Both the position numbers and the translations under genes were made by a program. DNA of 64,000 nucleotides, from contig NZ_CP139148.1 of NCBI RefSeq assembly GCF_034058155.1, forward strand, positions 4,836,001-4,900,000. Direction: 5' to 3'. The notes beneath the pieces were generated by a model. That model had not been told where the DNA came from, searched no databases, and saw only the letters and a list, made by a program, of their open reading frames with translations. This DNA is from Flavobacterium sp. KACC 22761. Its GTDB lineage: Bacteria > Bacteroidota > Bacteroidia > Flavobacteriales > Flavobacteriaceae. Shown here in pieces: positions 28,001-36,463 of this stretch. Numbering within the stretch: position 1 is the stretch's first letter; the number at the start of each line of letters is the position of its first letter.

Positions 28001-31000
28001 CGATTGTGGCAATACTTCTGAAACTTTCACGCAAGTGATCACAATTGAAGATAAAACTGCTCCAACTTGGAATACTGTTGCCGGCACTCTAAATGTAACT
28101 TTAGAATGCAGTGATACAGAAGGACTTGCAACTGCTCAAGCTCAATTCCCAACAGCTTCTGATTTATGCGATACAGATGTTTCTAACATCACAAAAGTAA
28201 GCGGCCAGTTTGTTGCTTCTGAAGGTTGTTCAAATGCCGGAACTTATACTAATACATGGACAGTGAAAGATGATTGTGGCAATACTTCTGAAACTTTCAC
28301 GCAAGTGATCACAATTCAAGATACTACGAAACCAGTATTTAACGGTGAACTTCCATCTGATATAACAGTTTCATGTGATGCGGTTCCAGAACCTGCAAAT
28401 GTTCAGGCTACAGACAATTGTGGTGGTGGAGATTTACCAATTGTATTATCTGAAACTAAAAGCGATATCAAAAATGAATGTGGAACTGAATACACCCTAA
28501 CACGTAAATGGACAACAAGTGACTGCAGTGGAAACACAGCTTCATTTACTCAAATCATTACAGTTAGAGACACAACTCCGCCAACAGGAACTGCTCCTGC
28601 GAATGTTGCGGGCTTACAAAGCACTACTGAAATTCCAACCGGAAATCCAGCTGACATTACTGATGAAGCTGATAATTGCGGAGGAAATGTAATCGTTACT
28701 GTAAGCGATTCTAATAATGGAGCTAATGGTTGCGACGGAAATGCTTATGTATTGACTAGAACCTATACTTTGACAGATTGCGCAGGAAATAAAACAGAAT
28801 TAGTTCAAACATTTACTGTTGACAACAAAGTATCTGTTTCTGGAGTTCCGACAAATGTAAGCTGTCTTGACGGAACTGACGGTTCAATTGCAGTAACTAG
28901 TAGTCCAGGTGCAACTGTTGTAATTACAAATGCTAGTAATCAAGTTGTTGGAAATACTAATTTGCCAGCTGGAACTTATACACTTACTGCAACTGCACCT
29001 GTAAATGGTGAAGGCCAAGTTTGTACAGCAGCGGCGACGGTAACTATTACACAACCAAATTACAAAGTGAAAGTTTCTGGACAGGTAATTAATGTGGACA
29101 CTAACACTCCGATTGCGAATGTACCTGTAACCTTGATCCCTCAAGGCACTACACCTGGTCCAATTTTAATTCGCATTACTAATGCTAATGGAGAATATTC
29201 ATTCACTGGTATGGTTGCAGGAAGTTATTTGGTTCAGGTTCAAGATGCTAATTTAAATAGTGCATATCAATTATATCCAGTAAATTCAAGCTTGTTCTTT
29301 ACAACTCTTGAAGAATGTAAATTCCAAGTACATGACTTCTTGTATGGAAAATCAAAACTTCCAGTTTTAGGAGATTATGTTTGGTATGACGTTAACAGTG
29401 ACGGAATTCAAAATGAATGGTATGATGCCAACAATGATGGTGTTGTTACCAAAAACATTCCTGACAGCAACGGCGCTATTGACTACAGCCAATGGGAATG
29501 GCTTGACTTAAACGGTGATGGAAGCTATACCGGTCCACAAAATGCTGGCGAATTAAATGCTGGCGGATTTGGAAATGCTAAGAGTGCCAATGTCATTGTA
29601 GATGGTCCAAATGGATATCACGATGAAGTAATCGTTGGAATTCAAGGTTTCTGGAGAAACAGACCAGAAAGCGAAAATCCTTATGGAGAGTACAAAGTTA
29701 AACTTGTTAGAGATGCGAACTTAGATGCCGTTGCGGCCACTTTAGGAGCAACTGGATTAGTGAAAGTTCTTCCATCAGCAAGTACAGCTAAAAAAGCAAC
29801 ATCTAAAACTGGCAAAATACAAATGCATACCGTATGTACAACTACAAGTGCAGATGGATACATTGTAAATGTAACACCAGAAGATTTAGTTCATTTAGAT
29901 ATTGACTTTGGAGTTAATTGCAAAGAGTTCCAAGACCTTGTTGCCAATGATGACAATGGCGGACCTTTCCCAGGAGTTAATACCACAACACCAAATGTAT
30001 TAAATGTATTAACAAATGATACACTTGAAGGTCAACCAGTAACTGCTTCAGAAGTTATAATAACAACTGTAACTCCAAACGAATTCTTGCAATTGAATCC
30101 TGATGGTTCTGTAGATATTTTGCCAAATGCACCAGCAGGTACATTAACAATGGTATACCAAATTTGCGAAGCTGATCAAACTTCAAATTGTGACATAGCA
30201 ACTGTGACTATTACAATTGAAGCTCCAGTTATGACGGTTACTGCAACATCAATTTGTGTGAACGATATTCCTTATCTTGACTATTCTGCAACGCCAGTTA
30301 ACTTTACACCTAAAAACGGCGTAACAATTACATGGGCTGACAGCAATAATAATGTAGTCACTACAATGACCAACCTACCGCTTACCGGAAGAGTATTGTG
30401 GCCAGGAGCTGTAGTAGATCAGAACGGAAATGGCATTGACTGGCCAGGATGGGTTTTCCAAGATAACAAATGGATTCAGGCTCCAGACGGATTTGAAAAT
30501 CTTCGTCCAACAGCTACCGTTACAATCTCTGTTAATCCAAGCGAAACGATCGTCGTAAGTTATCCGCCAGCTGATCCTTATTGTACTTCTAGACCAACAT
30601 TTGCAATTGTTGCCAATGACGATACAGCAGGACCAATAAACGGAGTAACCGGAGGAACAAATATAATCAATGTTTATACTAATGATACTTTAAACGGCTC
30701 ACCAATAAATCCAAGTGATGTTACTTTGACAACGGTAACGCCAGATCCTAAAGGAGTTCTGACATTAAACCCTGATGGATCAATTACTGTGGCGCCAAAC
30801 ACACCAGCGGGAACTTACACATTGACTTATCAAATTTGTGAAAACGCTGACTTTGGAAACTGTGATACAGCAATAGTAACAGTAACTGTTGGTAAAACAG
30901 CAATTGTGGCAAACGACGATAGCTTTACAAACATTGGTTGTAACCGATTTGGAATCGTTGGAAATGTATTAAGCAATGACGTATTGAATCAGGCTCCAGT

Positions 31001-31793
31001 GGCACTACAATTAGTAAACTTTAGTGTATTACCGCAAACCAATGATGTAAAAACTGATCCAAATATTACGGTAGATGCTTCTGGTAATCTAAATGTAACA
31101 AGCTTAACAGCGCCTGGAACTTACACATTGACGTATCAAATTTGTGAAAAATTAAATCCAGACAATTGTGATACCGGTACAATTACCATAACAGTTATTC
31201 CAAATGGTGTAACAACACTAAGCAGTTCAGCTTGTAATGATGATTCAACTTTAATCGACTTGCTTTCTCTTCTTCCAACAGATACGCCAAGAAATGGAAC
31301 TTGGGTTGATACAAACAACACTAATGCATTGAGAGACGGTGTCTTAAATGCACTTGGGTTAGCCATTGGAAACTATGCATTTGAATACAGAATTACTGAT
31401 CAAAACTGCCCTCGTAGTGTAGTACTTAATATGGAAGTCAATGATGACTGTAAAGTATTACCATGTGAAAACATAGTGGTACATAATGCTTTCTCTCCAA
31501 ACGGAGACGGTATAAATGATGTATTTGTAATTGATGGTATTGGCGACTTGACCTGTTATCCAGGAAACACAGTCGAGATCTATAATCGTTGGGGAATATT
31601 AGTCTTTGAAACTACTGACTATAACAATACAACGAATGCGTTTGATGGAACTTCACGAGGAAGAACTACTGTTAACAAATCTGAAGGTTTGCCAACAGGA
31701 ACGTACTTCTACATTGTGACTTACAAATCTTTAGACGGTAATAATGTAATTCAATATAACAAAAAAGACGGATACCTCTATCTTTCAAAATAA
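22071..31793 (+). CDS. Giant repetitive surface adhesin, SprB-like, type IX-secreted
   Basis: A 3240-residue secreted protein. The signal peptide ends near ITSGYSQ (about residue 29). An N-terminal globular region and Ig/PKD-like domains run to residue 402. Next come 21 HYR-like repeats of 83-90 residues: 12 nearly identical (403-1458), two transitional, five of a second type (1635-2084) and two divergent. A SprB-like repeat (VSCLDGTDGSIAVTSSPG), a Cna-B/SdrD-like region with Asp-rich turns (DVNSDGIQNEWYDANNDG) and three cadherin-like VANDD domains follow. The last 95 or so residues are the gliding-type C-terminal domain (AFSPNGDGINDVFVIDG, EIYNRWGILVF). Probably a cell-surface filament for gliding or attachment; the ligand is unknown. 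Confidence 0.92.
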   Translation: MKNITLMNMNIKYVYVALLLIFITSGYSQNTYDGNYCPGPGAVGDEYATGTVYSTVLLANPSSTCNIGTIHAKVDTQNQVLRLGMDIGNGGSALFRLYLDTDNNPSTGLTSDSFGGTISVAGAEYILEINSNGNGFTLYTGNGSVKTQTNVIPAGLAAQAGNANCNSGATFLEFNVPFGSLGINICDPNNPGVINVTKLASVSGNSPNSSLCTNTPLTFGIPLKGTVGPNSTICSGASAALTITGLNANSNVIKWQSSVAPFSVWVDIANTVGLTAYNTGNLTETTKFRAIFSNSGLCSGSNIATSEATITVNTPTACSITGTAGPVCLSSSNVYSAPANMTTYSWSLPPATANGATITSATNSQNVTVQAGSTCNTTFKLLLTTTLNGCSSTCEKIVTVNDTTAPTWTTTAGSLNATLECSNTAGVATAQSQAPVATDNCGGTVTYTKVSGTFAAGTCANSGTYTNTWTAKDACNNTSTVFTQVITIQDTTAPAWTTTAGSLNATLECSDTAGLTAAQSQAPVATDNCGGTVTYTKVSGTFAAGTCANSGTYTNTWTAKDACNNTSTVFTQVITIQDTTAPTWTTAAEALNVTLQCSDTEGLAAAQSQAPVATDNCGGTVTYTKVSGTFAAGTCANSGTYTNTWTAKDICNNTSTVFTQVITIQDTTAPIWTTQAGSLNVTLECSNTAGLTAAQSQAPVATDNCGGTVTYTKVSGTFAAGTCANSGTYTNTWTAKDICNNTSTVFTQVITIQDTTAPTWTTAAEALNVTLQCSDTAGLTAAQSQAPVATDNCGGTVTYTKVSGTFAAGTCANSGTYTNTWTAKDACNNTSTVFTQVITIQDTTAPAWTTQAGSLNVTLECSNTAGLTAAQSQAPVATDNCGGTVTYTKVSGTFAAGTCANSGTYTNTWTAKDICNNTSTVFTQVITIQDTTAPTWTTQAGSLNVTLECSNTAGLTAAQSQAPVATDNCGGTVTYTKVSGTFAAGTCANSGTYTNTWTAKDICNNTSTVFTQVITIQDTTVPAWTTTAGSLNATLECSDTAGLTAAQSQAPVATDNCGGTVTYTKVSGTFAAGTCANSGTYTNTWTAKDACNNTSTVFTQVITIQDTTAPAWTTQAGSLNVTLECSNTAGLAAAQSQAPVATDNCGGTVTYTKVSGTFAAGTCANSGTYTNTWTAKDICNNTSTVFTQVITIQDTTAPAWTTQAGSLNVTLECSNTAGLAAAQSQAPVATDNCGGTVTYTKVSGTFAAGTCANSGTYTNTWTAKDICNNTSTVFTQVITIQDTTAPAWTTQAGSLNVTLECSNTAGLAAAQSQAPVATDNCGGTVTYTKVSGTFAAGTCANSGTYTNTWTAKDICNNTSTVFTQVITIQDTTAPAWTTQAGSLNVTLECSNAAGLAAAQSQAPVATDNCGGTVTYTKVSGTFAAGTCANSGTYTNTWTAKDICNNTSTVFTQVITIQDTTAPAWTTTAEALNVTLQCSDTEGLNAAQAQAPVATDNCNGNITYVKTSGELQRGSCGSTGTYTNTWVAKDLCNNTSTTFTQVITIQDSASPKWITVAGTLNVTLQCSDTAGLVVAQAQAPQATANCTIVTYTKTSGQFVASEGCANAGTYTNSWIAKDDCGNVTDSFYQVITIEDTTAPTWTTASQALNVTLECSDTSGLANAQALFPTASDLCDADVTNITKVSGQFVASEGCSNAGTYTNTWTVKDDCGNTSETFTQVITIQDTTAPTWTTEIGSLNKTIECSNTEALASAQALFPVASDLCDANVSNIVKVSGQFVASEGCGNAGTYTNTWTVKDDCGNTSETFTQVITIEDTTAPTWTTEIGSLNKTIECSNTEALASAQALFPVASDLCDTNVSNIVKVSGQFVASEGCGNAGTYTNTWTVKDDCGNTSETFTQVITIEDTTAPTWTTEIGSLNKTIECSNTEALASAQALFPVASDLCDTNVSNIVKVSGQFVASEGCGNSGTYTNTWTVKDDCGNTSETFTQVITIEDKTAPTWNTVAGTLNVTLECSDTEGLATAQAQFPTASDLCDTDVSNITKVSGQFVASEGCSNAGTYTNTWTVKDDCGNTSETFTQVITIQDTTKPVFNGELPSDITVSCDAVPEPANVQATDNCGGGDLPIVLSETKSDIKNECGTEYTLTRKWTTSDCSGNTASFTQIITVRDTTPPTGTAPANVAGLQSTTEIPTGNPADITDEADNCGGNVIVTVSDSNNGANGCDGNAYVLTRTYTLTDCAGNKTELVQTFTVDNKVSVSGVPTNVSCLDGTDGSIAVTSSPGATVVITNASNQVVGNTNLPAGTYTLTATAPVNGEGQVCTAAATVTITQPNYKVKVSGQVINVDTNTPIANVPVTLIPQGTTPGPILIRITNANGEYSFTGMVAGSYLVQVQDANLNSAYQLYPVNSSLFFTTLEECKFQVHDFLYGKSKLPVLGDYVWYDVNSDGIQNEWYDANNDGVVTKNIPDSNGAIDYSQWEWLDLNGDGSYTGPQNAGELNAGGFGNAKSANVIVDGPNGYHDEVIVGIQGFWRNRPESENPYGEYKVKLVRDANLDAVAATLGATGLVKVLPSASTAKKATSKTGKIQMHTVCTTTSADGYIVNVTPEDLVHLDIDFGVNCKEFQDLVANDDNGGPFPGVNTTTPNVLNVLTNDTLEGQPVTASEVIITTVTPNEFLQLNPDGSVDILPNAPAGTLTMVYQICEADQTSNCDIATVTITIEAPVMTVTATSICVNDIPYLDYSATPVNFTPKNGVTITWADSNNNVVTTMTNLPLTGRVLWPGAVVDQNGNGIDWPGWVFQDNKWIQAPDGFENLRPTATVTISVNPSETIVVSYPPADPYCTSRPTFAIVANDDTAGPINGVTGGTNIINVYTNDTLNGSPINPSDVTLTTVTPDPKGVLTLNPDGSITVAPNTPAGTYTLTYQICENADFGNCDTAIVTVTVGKTAIVANDDSFTNIGCNRFGIVGNVLSNDVLNQAPVALQLVNFSVLPQTNDVKTDPNITVDASGNLNVTSLTAPGTYTLTYQICEKLNPDNCDTGTITITVIPNGVTTLSSSACNDDSTLIDLLSLLPTDTPRNGTWVDTNNTNALRDGVLNALGLAIGNYAFEYRITDQNCPRSVVLNMEVNDDCKVLPCENIVVHNAFSPNGDGINDVFVIDGIGDLTCYPGNTVEIYNRWGILVFETTDYNNTTNAFDGTSRGRTTVNKSEGLPTGTYFYIVTYKSLDGNNVIQYNKKDGYLYLSK
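23277..26444 (+). repeat. Tandem array A: twelve 264-bp units in the adhesin gene
   Basis: Twelve head-to-tail 88-codon units differ at only a few codons. Each contains the conserved QSQAPVATDNCGGTVTYTKV stretch and four cysteines. Variation clusters in the first 30 codons (AGSLNAT, AEALNVT or AGSLNVT variants) and at ACNN or ICNN. The near-identity at DNA level, including synonymous sites, shows recent duplication or gene conversion. Confidence 0.93.
26973..28322 (+). repeat. Tandem array B: five 270-bp units in the adhesin gene
   Basis: Five 90-codon units with FPVASDLCD, SGQFVASEGC and KDDCGNTSETFTQVITI. The middle three (27243-28052) are almost identical in DNA. They are related to array A but have a two-codon longer period and different loops. 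Confidence 0.9.
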
Positions 31794-31800
31794 ACCCAGA

Positions 31801-31845
31801 CTGCTGAAAGGCTGATATAATATTTATATCAGCCTAATACAGCAG
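31801..31845 (+). terminator. Hairpin after the adhesin gene
   Basis: An 11-bp perfect stem, AGGCTGATATA (31809-31819) with 31825-31835, extended by CTGCTG/CAGCAG at 31801-31806 and 31840-31845. No U-run follows, so it may only reduce read-through or protect the 3' end between the adhesin and the PorP-like gene. Confidence 0.5.
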
Positions 31846-31946
31846 GTAGTATTAAAAATCCGGGAATTGAAAGAATAATATCGTGGATTTTTTTAGAGGA
31901 TTTCATTAATAATTCAATAGTAAAATTGAAATAATAAACATCTACT

Positions 31947-32864
31947 ATGAGAACAAAATTATTTTACTTCGTCATTCTGTTTGTAACTATTGCAAGTCAC
32001 GCACAGCAAGATGCTCAATATACGCAATACATGTACAACACAATAAACATAAATCCTGCTTATGCAGGTTCTCGTGGAGCCTTAAGCATTTTTGGACTAT
32101 ATCGTACACAATGGGTTGGTCTTGATGGCGCACCAGAAACAAGCACTTTCTCTGTAAATACTCCTATTAACAATAGTAATCTGGGAATTGGAGGCTCACT
32201 TGTTAATGATAAAATTGGTCCTACAAATGAAAACAACATTTCTGTTGATGTTTCATATACAGTCCAAACATCTGCCAATTTCAAACTGTCGTTTGGTATT
32301 AAAGGAACTGCCAATATATTCAATTTAGATGTCAATAAACTGAATCCAGAAATTTCTGGAGATCCACAATTCCAAGATTTGAATAACAAATTTAGTCCAA
32401 ATGTAGGAGCCGGAGTTTATTGGCATTCAGACAAAGCTTATATTGGTTTTTCTATTCCAAATTTTATTGAAACAAATCGTTACGACGATAATGATATTGC
32501 CATTTTCAAAGACAAAATTAATTATTATTTAATGGCAGGTTATGTATTTGATTTGGATAAATACCAATACATCAAATTCAAACCAGCTGTACTTACAAAA
32601 ATGGTTGAAGGTGCACCGCTTCAAGTAGATCTTTCAGCGAACTTTATGTTCTTTGACAAATTTGTTGCGGGCGTTGGCTACAGATGGAGCGCTTCATTAA
32701 GCGCCATGGTTGGGTTCCAAATCACAGACGGTCTTTATTTAGGTTATGGTTACGATCATGAAACCACAAACCTGAATAACTATAATTCAGGATCTCATGA
32801 AATATTCCTGCGTTATGAATTCTTTACTAAAAATGGTAAAATCACAACTCCTCGTTTCTTCTAA
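31947..32864 (+). CDS. PorP/SprF-family type IX secretion membrane protein
   Basis: A 305-residue outer membrane protein with a signal peptide ending at SHAQ (about residue 19). The family signature follows (YTQYMYNTININPAYAGSRG, LYRTQWVGLDGAP), and the rest looks like beta-barrel. In F. johnsoniae, SprF is needed to deliver SprB, and PorP/SprF-like genes sit next to substrates with the same type of C-terminal domain. It follows the adhesin, so a dedicated partner is likely. The next gene begins 11 bp downstream. Confidence 0.9.
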   Translation: MRTKLFYFVILFVTIASHAQQDAQYTQYMYNTININPAYAGSRGALSIFGLYRTQWVGLDGAPETSTFSVNTPINNSNLGIGGSLVNDKIGPTNENNISVDVSYTVQTSANFKLSFGIKGTANIFNLDVNKLNPEISGDPQFQDLNNKFSPNVGAGVYWHSDKAYIGFSIPNFIETNRYDDNDIAIFKDKINYYLMAGYVFDLDKYQYIKFKPAVLTKMVEGAPLQVDLSANFMFFDKFVAGVGYRWSASLSAMVGFQITDGLYLGYGYDHETTNLNNYNSGSHEIFLRYEFFTKNGKITTPRFF

Positions 32865-32875
32865 AAATAAGTACT

Positions 32876-34816
32876 ATGAAAAATTATATTTTCCTTTGCC
32901 TAACATTTGTAAGCGTTTTTTCATTGGACAGTTATTCACAGCAGTCAAAAGTAAACTCTGGTGATAAAAAATACAATAATTACGCTTATGTTGACGCAAT
33001 AAAAACGTATGAAAAAGTAGCAGATAAAGGATATAAATCTGAAGAAATGTTCAAGAAGCTTGGAAATTCTTATTATTTCAATTCAGATTTTGAAGGCGCT
33101 GCTAAATGGTATGGTGAGTTGTTTGCAATGAATTCGAACATAGAACCTGAATACTACTACAGATATGCTCAATCGCTAAAATCGATAGGTGATACAAAAA
33201 AAGCAAATAAAATTCTAGACGAATTTGATGCCAAAAACAAAAACGACAATAGAGCAAAACTGTATAAAGAAGATGTAAATTATCTGGACCAAATCAAAGC
33301 CAACTCAGGCCGATATAATATTGAAAATGCTGGAATAAACAGCAAATATTCAGATTACGGATCATTTGTTTACAACAACAAATTATACTTCGCATCTGCA
33401 AGAGATACTGGAAATTTTTCGCAAAGAAAACACAAATGGACAGGCGAATACTTTACCAATATTTATGATGCCGATGTCGATCCTTCGACCTATACTGCTT
33501 CTAAAGTAAACAAATTCAAAAATGCTTTAAACAGTAAATTCAACGAAGCAACTCCCGTTTTTTCAAAAGATGGGAAAACTGCATACTTCACTAGAAACAA
33601 TTTTGTAGATGGTAAAAAAGGAAAAGATGCTAATAAAATTACTTTAGTAAAATTATACAAAGCCAATCTCGACAGTAAAGGGCAATGGACCAATATAACG
33701 CCATTATCTTTTACAAGTGACAATTACAGTACGGCACATCCCGCACTTAGTCCAGACGGAAAAACACTATATTTTGCCTCTGATATGCCAGGCACAATTG
33801 GACAATCAGATATTTATAAAGTGAGCATCAATGAAGATGGAAGCTTTGGCAATCCAGAAAATTTAGGAAAACCAATAAATACAGAAGGAAAAGAAACTTT
33901 TCCGTTTGTAACAGATGACAATGAAATTTACTTTGCCTCAGACGGTCATCCAGGATTGGGAGGTCTAGATGTTTTTGTGGGAGATATTGACAGCGATGGC
34001 AGTATCAGCAATATTCAAAATCTCGGCGCCGATGTGAATTCCCCAAAAGATGATTTTGCCTATTTTATAGATTCTAAAAGTAGACTTGGTTATTTCAGTT
34101 CCAATAAAGATGGCGGGCTAGGTTCAGATGATATCTATAAATTCTTAGAAACCCGAAGGCTAAAATGCATTCAGGAATTAAGCGGTCTTATAACCGATAT
34201 TGCAACAAATGAAATTTTGCCTGGAGCTAAAGTTACTTTATACGAAAATCAAGTGGTCAAAAACACGACAACGGCCGATGCGACAGGATTATATAAATTT
34301 CCAGTTGATTGCAAAAAAACCTATAATGTTCGTGCTGAAAACCAAGATTATGAAACTAGAGAAGTTAGCGTAACAATTGATAAAGTAAGCGGAAAAACCG
34401 ACTTGCCAATTGCTTTAACTAAACGCATGTGTCGTGTTACTGTTGGTGATGATTTAGGAAAATGTTTTGGTATCAAAATGATTTACTTCGACTTGGACAA
34501 ATCAAACATCAGACCTGAAGCTGCATTAGATTTAGAAAAAATATTGGCTGTATTAAACGATTATCCGGCAATGAAACTTGATATTCGCTCACATACAGAC
34601 AGCCGTGCATCACATCAATACAATGAAGGTTTGTCTGACCGAAGAGCAAAATCTACTATTCAATGGTTGATCAAAAACGGTATCAAAGCCGATCGCTTAA
34701 CCGGAAAAGGATATGGAGAAACACAGCTTGTAAACAAATGTTCTGATGGTGTTCCTTGTACTGAAGAAGAACATCAACTGAACAGACGAAGCGAATTTAT
34801 TATTACGGCACTTTAG
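32876..34816 (+). CDS. PorE-like OmpA-family protein (TPR, propeller, CRD, OmpA)
   Basis: A 646-residue protein with a signal peptide ending near DSYSQ. In order: TPR-like helices (about 35-135), beta-propeller/PD40 repeats (about 165-430, with HPALSPDGKTLYFASD and FPFVTDDNEIYFASDGHPG), a carboxypeptidase-regulatory-like domain (about 438-515) and a C-terminal OmpA peptidoglycan-binding domain (YFDLDKSNIRPEA, IRSHTDSRASHQYN). This order is that of PorE, a type IX component that links PorP to peptidoglycan. Co-transcription with the PorP/SprF-like gene supports that pairing. Confidence 0.88.
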   Translation: MKNYIFLCLTFVSVFSLDSYSQQSKVNSGDKKYNNYAYVDAIKTYEKVADKGYKSEEMFKKLGNSYYFNSDFEGAAKWYGELFAMNSNIEPEYYYRYAQSLKSIGDTKKANKILDEFDAKNKNDNRAKLYKEDVNYLDQIKANSGRYNIENAGINSKYSDYGSFVYNNKLYFASARDTGNFSQRKHKWTGEYFTNIYDADVDPSTYTASKVNKFKNALNSKFNEATPVFSKDGKTAYFTRNNFVDGKKGKDANKITLVKLYKANLDSKGQWTNITPLSFTSDNYSTAHPALSPDGKTLYFASDMPGTIGQSDIYKVSINEDGSFGNPENLGKPINTEGKETFPFVTDDNEIYFASDGHPGLGGLDVFVGDIDSDGSISNIQNLGADVNSPKDDFAYFIDSKSRLGYFSSNKDGGLGSDDIYKFLETRRLKCIQELSGLITDIATNEILPGAKVTLYENQVVKNTTTADATGLYKFPVDCKKTYNVRAENQDYETREVSVTIDKVSGKTDLPIALTKRMCRVTVGDDLGKCFGIKMIYFDLDKSNIRPEAALDLEKILAVLNDYPAMKLDIRSHTDSRASHQYNEGLSDRRAKSTIQWLIKNGIKADRLTGKGYGETQLVNKCSDGVPCTEEEHQLNRRSEFIITAL

Positions 34817-34850
34817 TTACTAGTTAAGATTATCATAATTTGGAAAAAAG

Positions 34851-34878
34851 AAGCTGTCTATTTCAGACAGCTTTTTTT
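34851..34878 (+). terminator. Intrinsic terminator of the adhesin operon
   Basis: AAGCTGTCT (34851-34859), loop ATTTC, AGACAGCTT (34865-34873), followed by a run of T. It lies 35 bp after the stop of the PorE-like gene. Confidence 0.85.
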
Positions 34879-34952
34879 ATGCAAAAAAAAAAATCGTCAC
34901 AGATATAAAACCTGCAACGATCACTAAAAACCAACCAGTCTTAAGTTTATCC

Positions 34953-35462
34953 TTAAATCCTAACAAAAATGTTAGTATAATATTTTTTACCAGTTTTAGC
35001 ATCAATAGTAACTGCTAGACCAAAATGAGTAAAATTACCTTCAATATTTTCTTTATGTCCTGGACTTTCTAACCACGCTTTTAACGCAGCTTCTGAAGTC
35101 TTGTAGTTATAAGCTACATTTTCTCCAACTTTTTTTGCACCCAGCACTTTTTCAAGGTTTTCAGAACGTGCTACAAAATCATTATGATCAACAACATTTT
35201 TTTCAATCATATATTTGTTGTGTTCTTCGCATTTAGCCGAAATATGATTGATTGGTTCTAAAGCATTTAGACCAATACCAACTCGGTAATCGTTAATCAA
35301 TTTCATGGTTTCTAATTCTGAATCATTGTACGCGTAGTTCGTAATCAGAATTTCAGTTGAAGTACTGTTTTCAGTTCCCTCTGCAGTATCAGCAGAACAT
35401 GCGTTCACTGCAATTAGTATTGCAATGAACGTCATGATGCGCATTATCTTCTTCATAATCAT
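34953..35462 (-). CDS. CAP (SCP/PR1)-domain lipoprotein
   Basis: A 169-residue lipoprotein. The signal and lipobox end in LIAVNAC (about Cys22). The CAP domain has ETMKLINDYRVGIGLNALEP, the conserved HNKYMIEKNVVDHNDF and VGENVAYNYKTSEAALKAWLESPGHKENI split across the fold, and ends TNIFVRI. CAP proteins are extracellular or periplasmic and of varied, often unknown, function. The start may be the third codon (ATG 35454-35456) because MKK begins a more typical signal peptide. Confidence 0.85.
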   Translation of the reverse strand: MIMKKIMRIMTFIAILIAVNACSADTAEGTENSTSTEILITNYAYNDSELETMKLINDYRVGIGLNALEPINHISAKCEEHNKYMIEKNVVDHNDFVARSENLEKVLGAKKVGENVAYNYKTSEAALKAWLESPGHKENIEGNFTHFGLAVTIDAKTGKKYYTNIFVRI

Positions 35463-35633
35463 ACAGTAGTTTAATGCCTAAAGGTAAATGTTGGGGCAAA
35501 TCCTTTAAATTTTTATAATTTAAATAAATTGTTTCACTTTTCTTACGTCAAACGTATTCAAATTGTCGGTAAACTACAAAATTAATCGATGAAATGCATC
35601 TATTTTTTTATTTATAAAATAATTTTCTTACAA

Positions 35634-36278
35634 CTAAGATGATAATCGCTCAATCTTCCATGAAAAATCAGATTGGCTTGTATATCGAATTCGGTCATGA
35701 AGTCGGTTAGGTCTTCCTTGCCAAAATTCTACCTGTAAAGGAGTTACTAAATATCCACCCCAATTTTCAGGTCTCGGAATTTCTTTTCCTTCAAATTGCG
35801 CCTCAAGATTTTTCAAGTTTTCTTCCAAGAAAGCTCTCGATGGAATAACCTCACTTTGATTGGAAACTATTGCACCAAGCTTGCTTCCATTTGGACGAGA
35901 ATCAAAATAACCGTCTGAAATATTTTCAGAAGTTTTTTGCGCAATTCCCTTTATAATAACTTGGCGTTCCATTTCCTGCCAAAAGAAAGACAAACAAACA
36001 TTTGGATTATTTTCAATCGCTTTCCCTTTTTCCGAATTATAATTGGTGTAAAATATAAATCCTTCTTCAGAGAATTTCTTCAACAAAACCACGCGCGATT
36101 TCGGGAAACCATCCAATCCAATTGTCGAAACCGTCATAGCGTTCACTTCTCCGCTGCCGCCAAAATCTTCCACTTCATGAAACCATCGGTTAAATAAGTT
36201 AATTGGATCTTCTGGAATATTCGTTTCCAGTAATTCGCTCTTTTCGTAGGATCTTCTATAATTACTTAAATCGTTCAT
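35634..36278 (-). CDS. pdxH: Pyridoxamine 5'-phosphate oxidase
   Basis: A cytoplasmic FMN enzyme of 214 residues that oxidises pyridoxine or pyridoxamine phosphate to pyridoxal 5'-phosphate, the last step of vitamin B6 synthesis and salvage. Family motifs: MTVSTIGLDGFPKSRVVLLK, GFIFYTNYNSEKG (FMN site), WQEMERQVIIKG and FWQGRPNRLHDRIRY near the C-terminus. The length is normal. It is the last of five genes on this strand after rnz, but a 185-bp gap with a long inverted repeat separates them. Confidence 0.95.
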   Translation of the reverse strand: MNDLSNYRRSYEKSELLETNIPEDPINLFNRWFHEVEDFGGSGEVNAMTVSTIGLDGFPKSRVVLLKKFSEEGFIFYTNYNSEKGKAIENNPNVCLSFFWQEMERQVIIKGIAQKTSENISDGYFDSRPNGSKLGAIVSNQSEVIPSRAFLEENLKNLEAQFEGKEIPRPENWGGYLVTPLQVEFWQGRPNRLHDRIRYTSQSDFSWKIERLSS

Positions 36279-36339
36279 GATTTATTATTTTAGATTGTTG
36301 ATTTTAGATTTTTTGTTTCAGGTTTCAAGTTTCAGGTTT

Positions 36340-36403
36340 GTCAGGCTGAGCGTAGTCGAAGCCCTCTCTATTACAAAAGCCCTTCGACTTCGCTCAGGGT
36401 GAC
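36340..36403. repeat. Inverted repeat, GTCAGGCTGAGC type
   Basis: 22-nt arms at 36340-36361 and 36382-36403 match at 19 of 22. The consensus TGAGCGAAGTCGAAG recurs at 37.91-37.98 kb, so this is one dispersed family. It lies between rnz and pdxH. Confidence 0.8.
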
Positions 36404-36463
36404 ATCATATAGTCACGCTTCAAAACTTAGAACCTTAGCACCTTAGTATCTTAGCATCTTAGA

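Noticed and set aside
23277..28322. A CRISPR-like or other regular repeat array
   Set aside because: Units are 264-270 bp, in-frame, with no spacers; they encode HYR-like protein repeats. Reverse-strand and other-frame open stretches of about 61-100 codons recur with the same period and are shadows.
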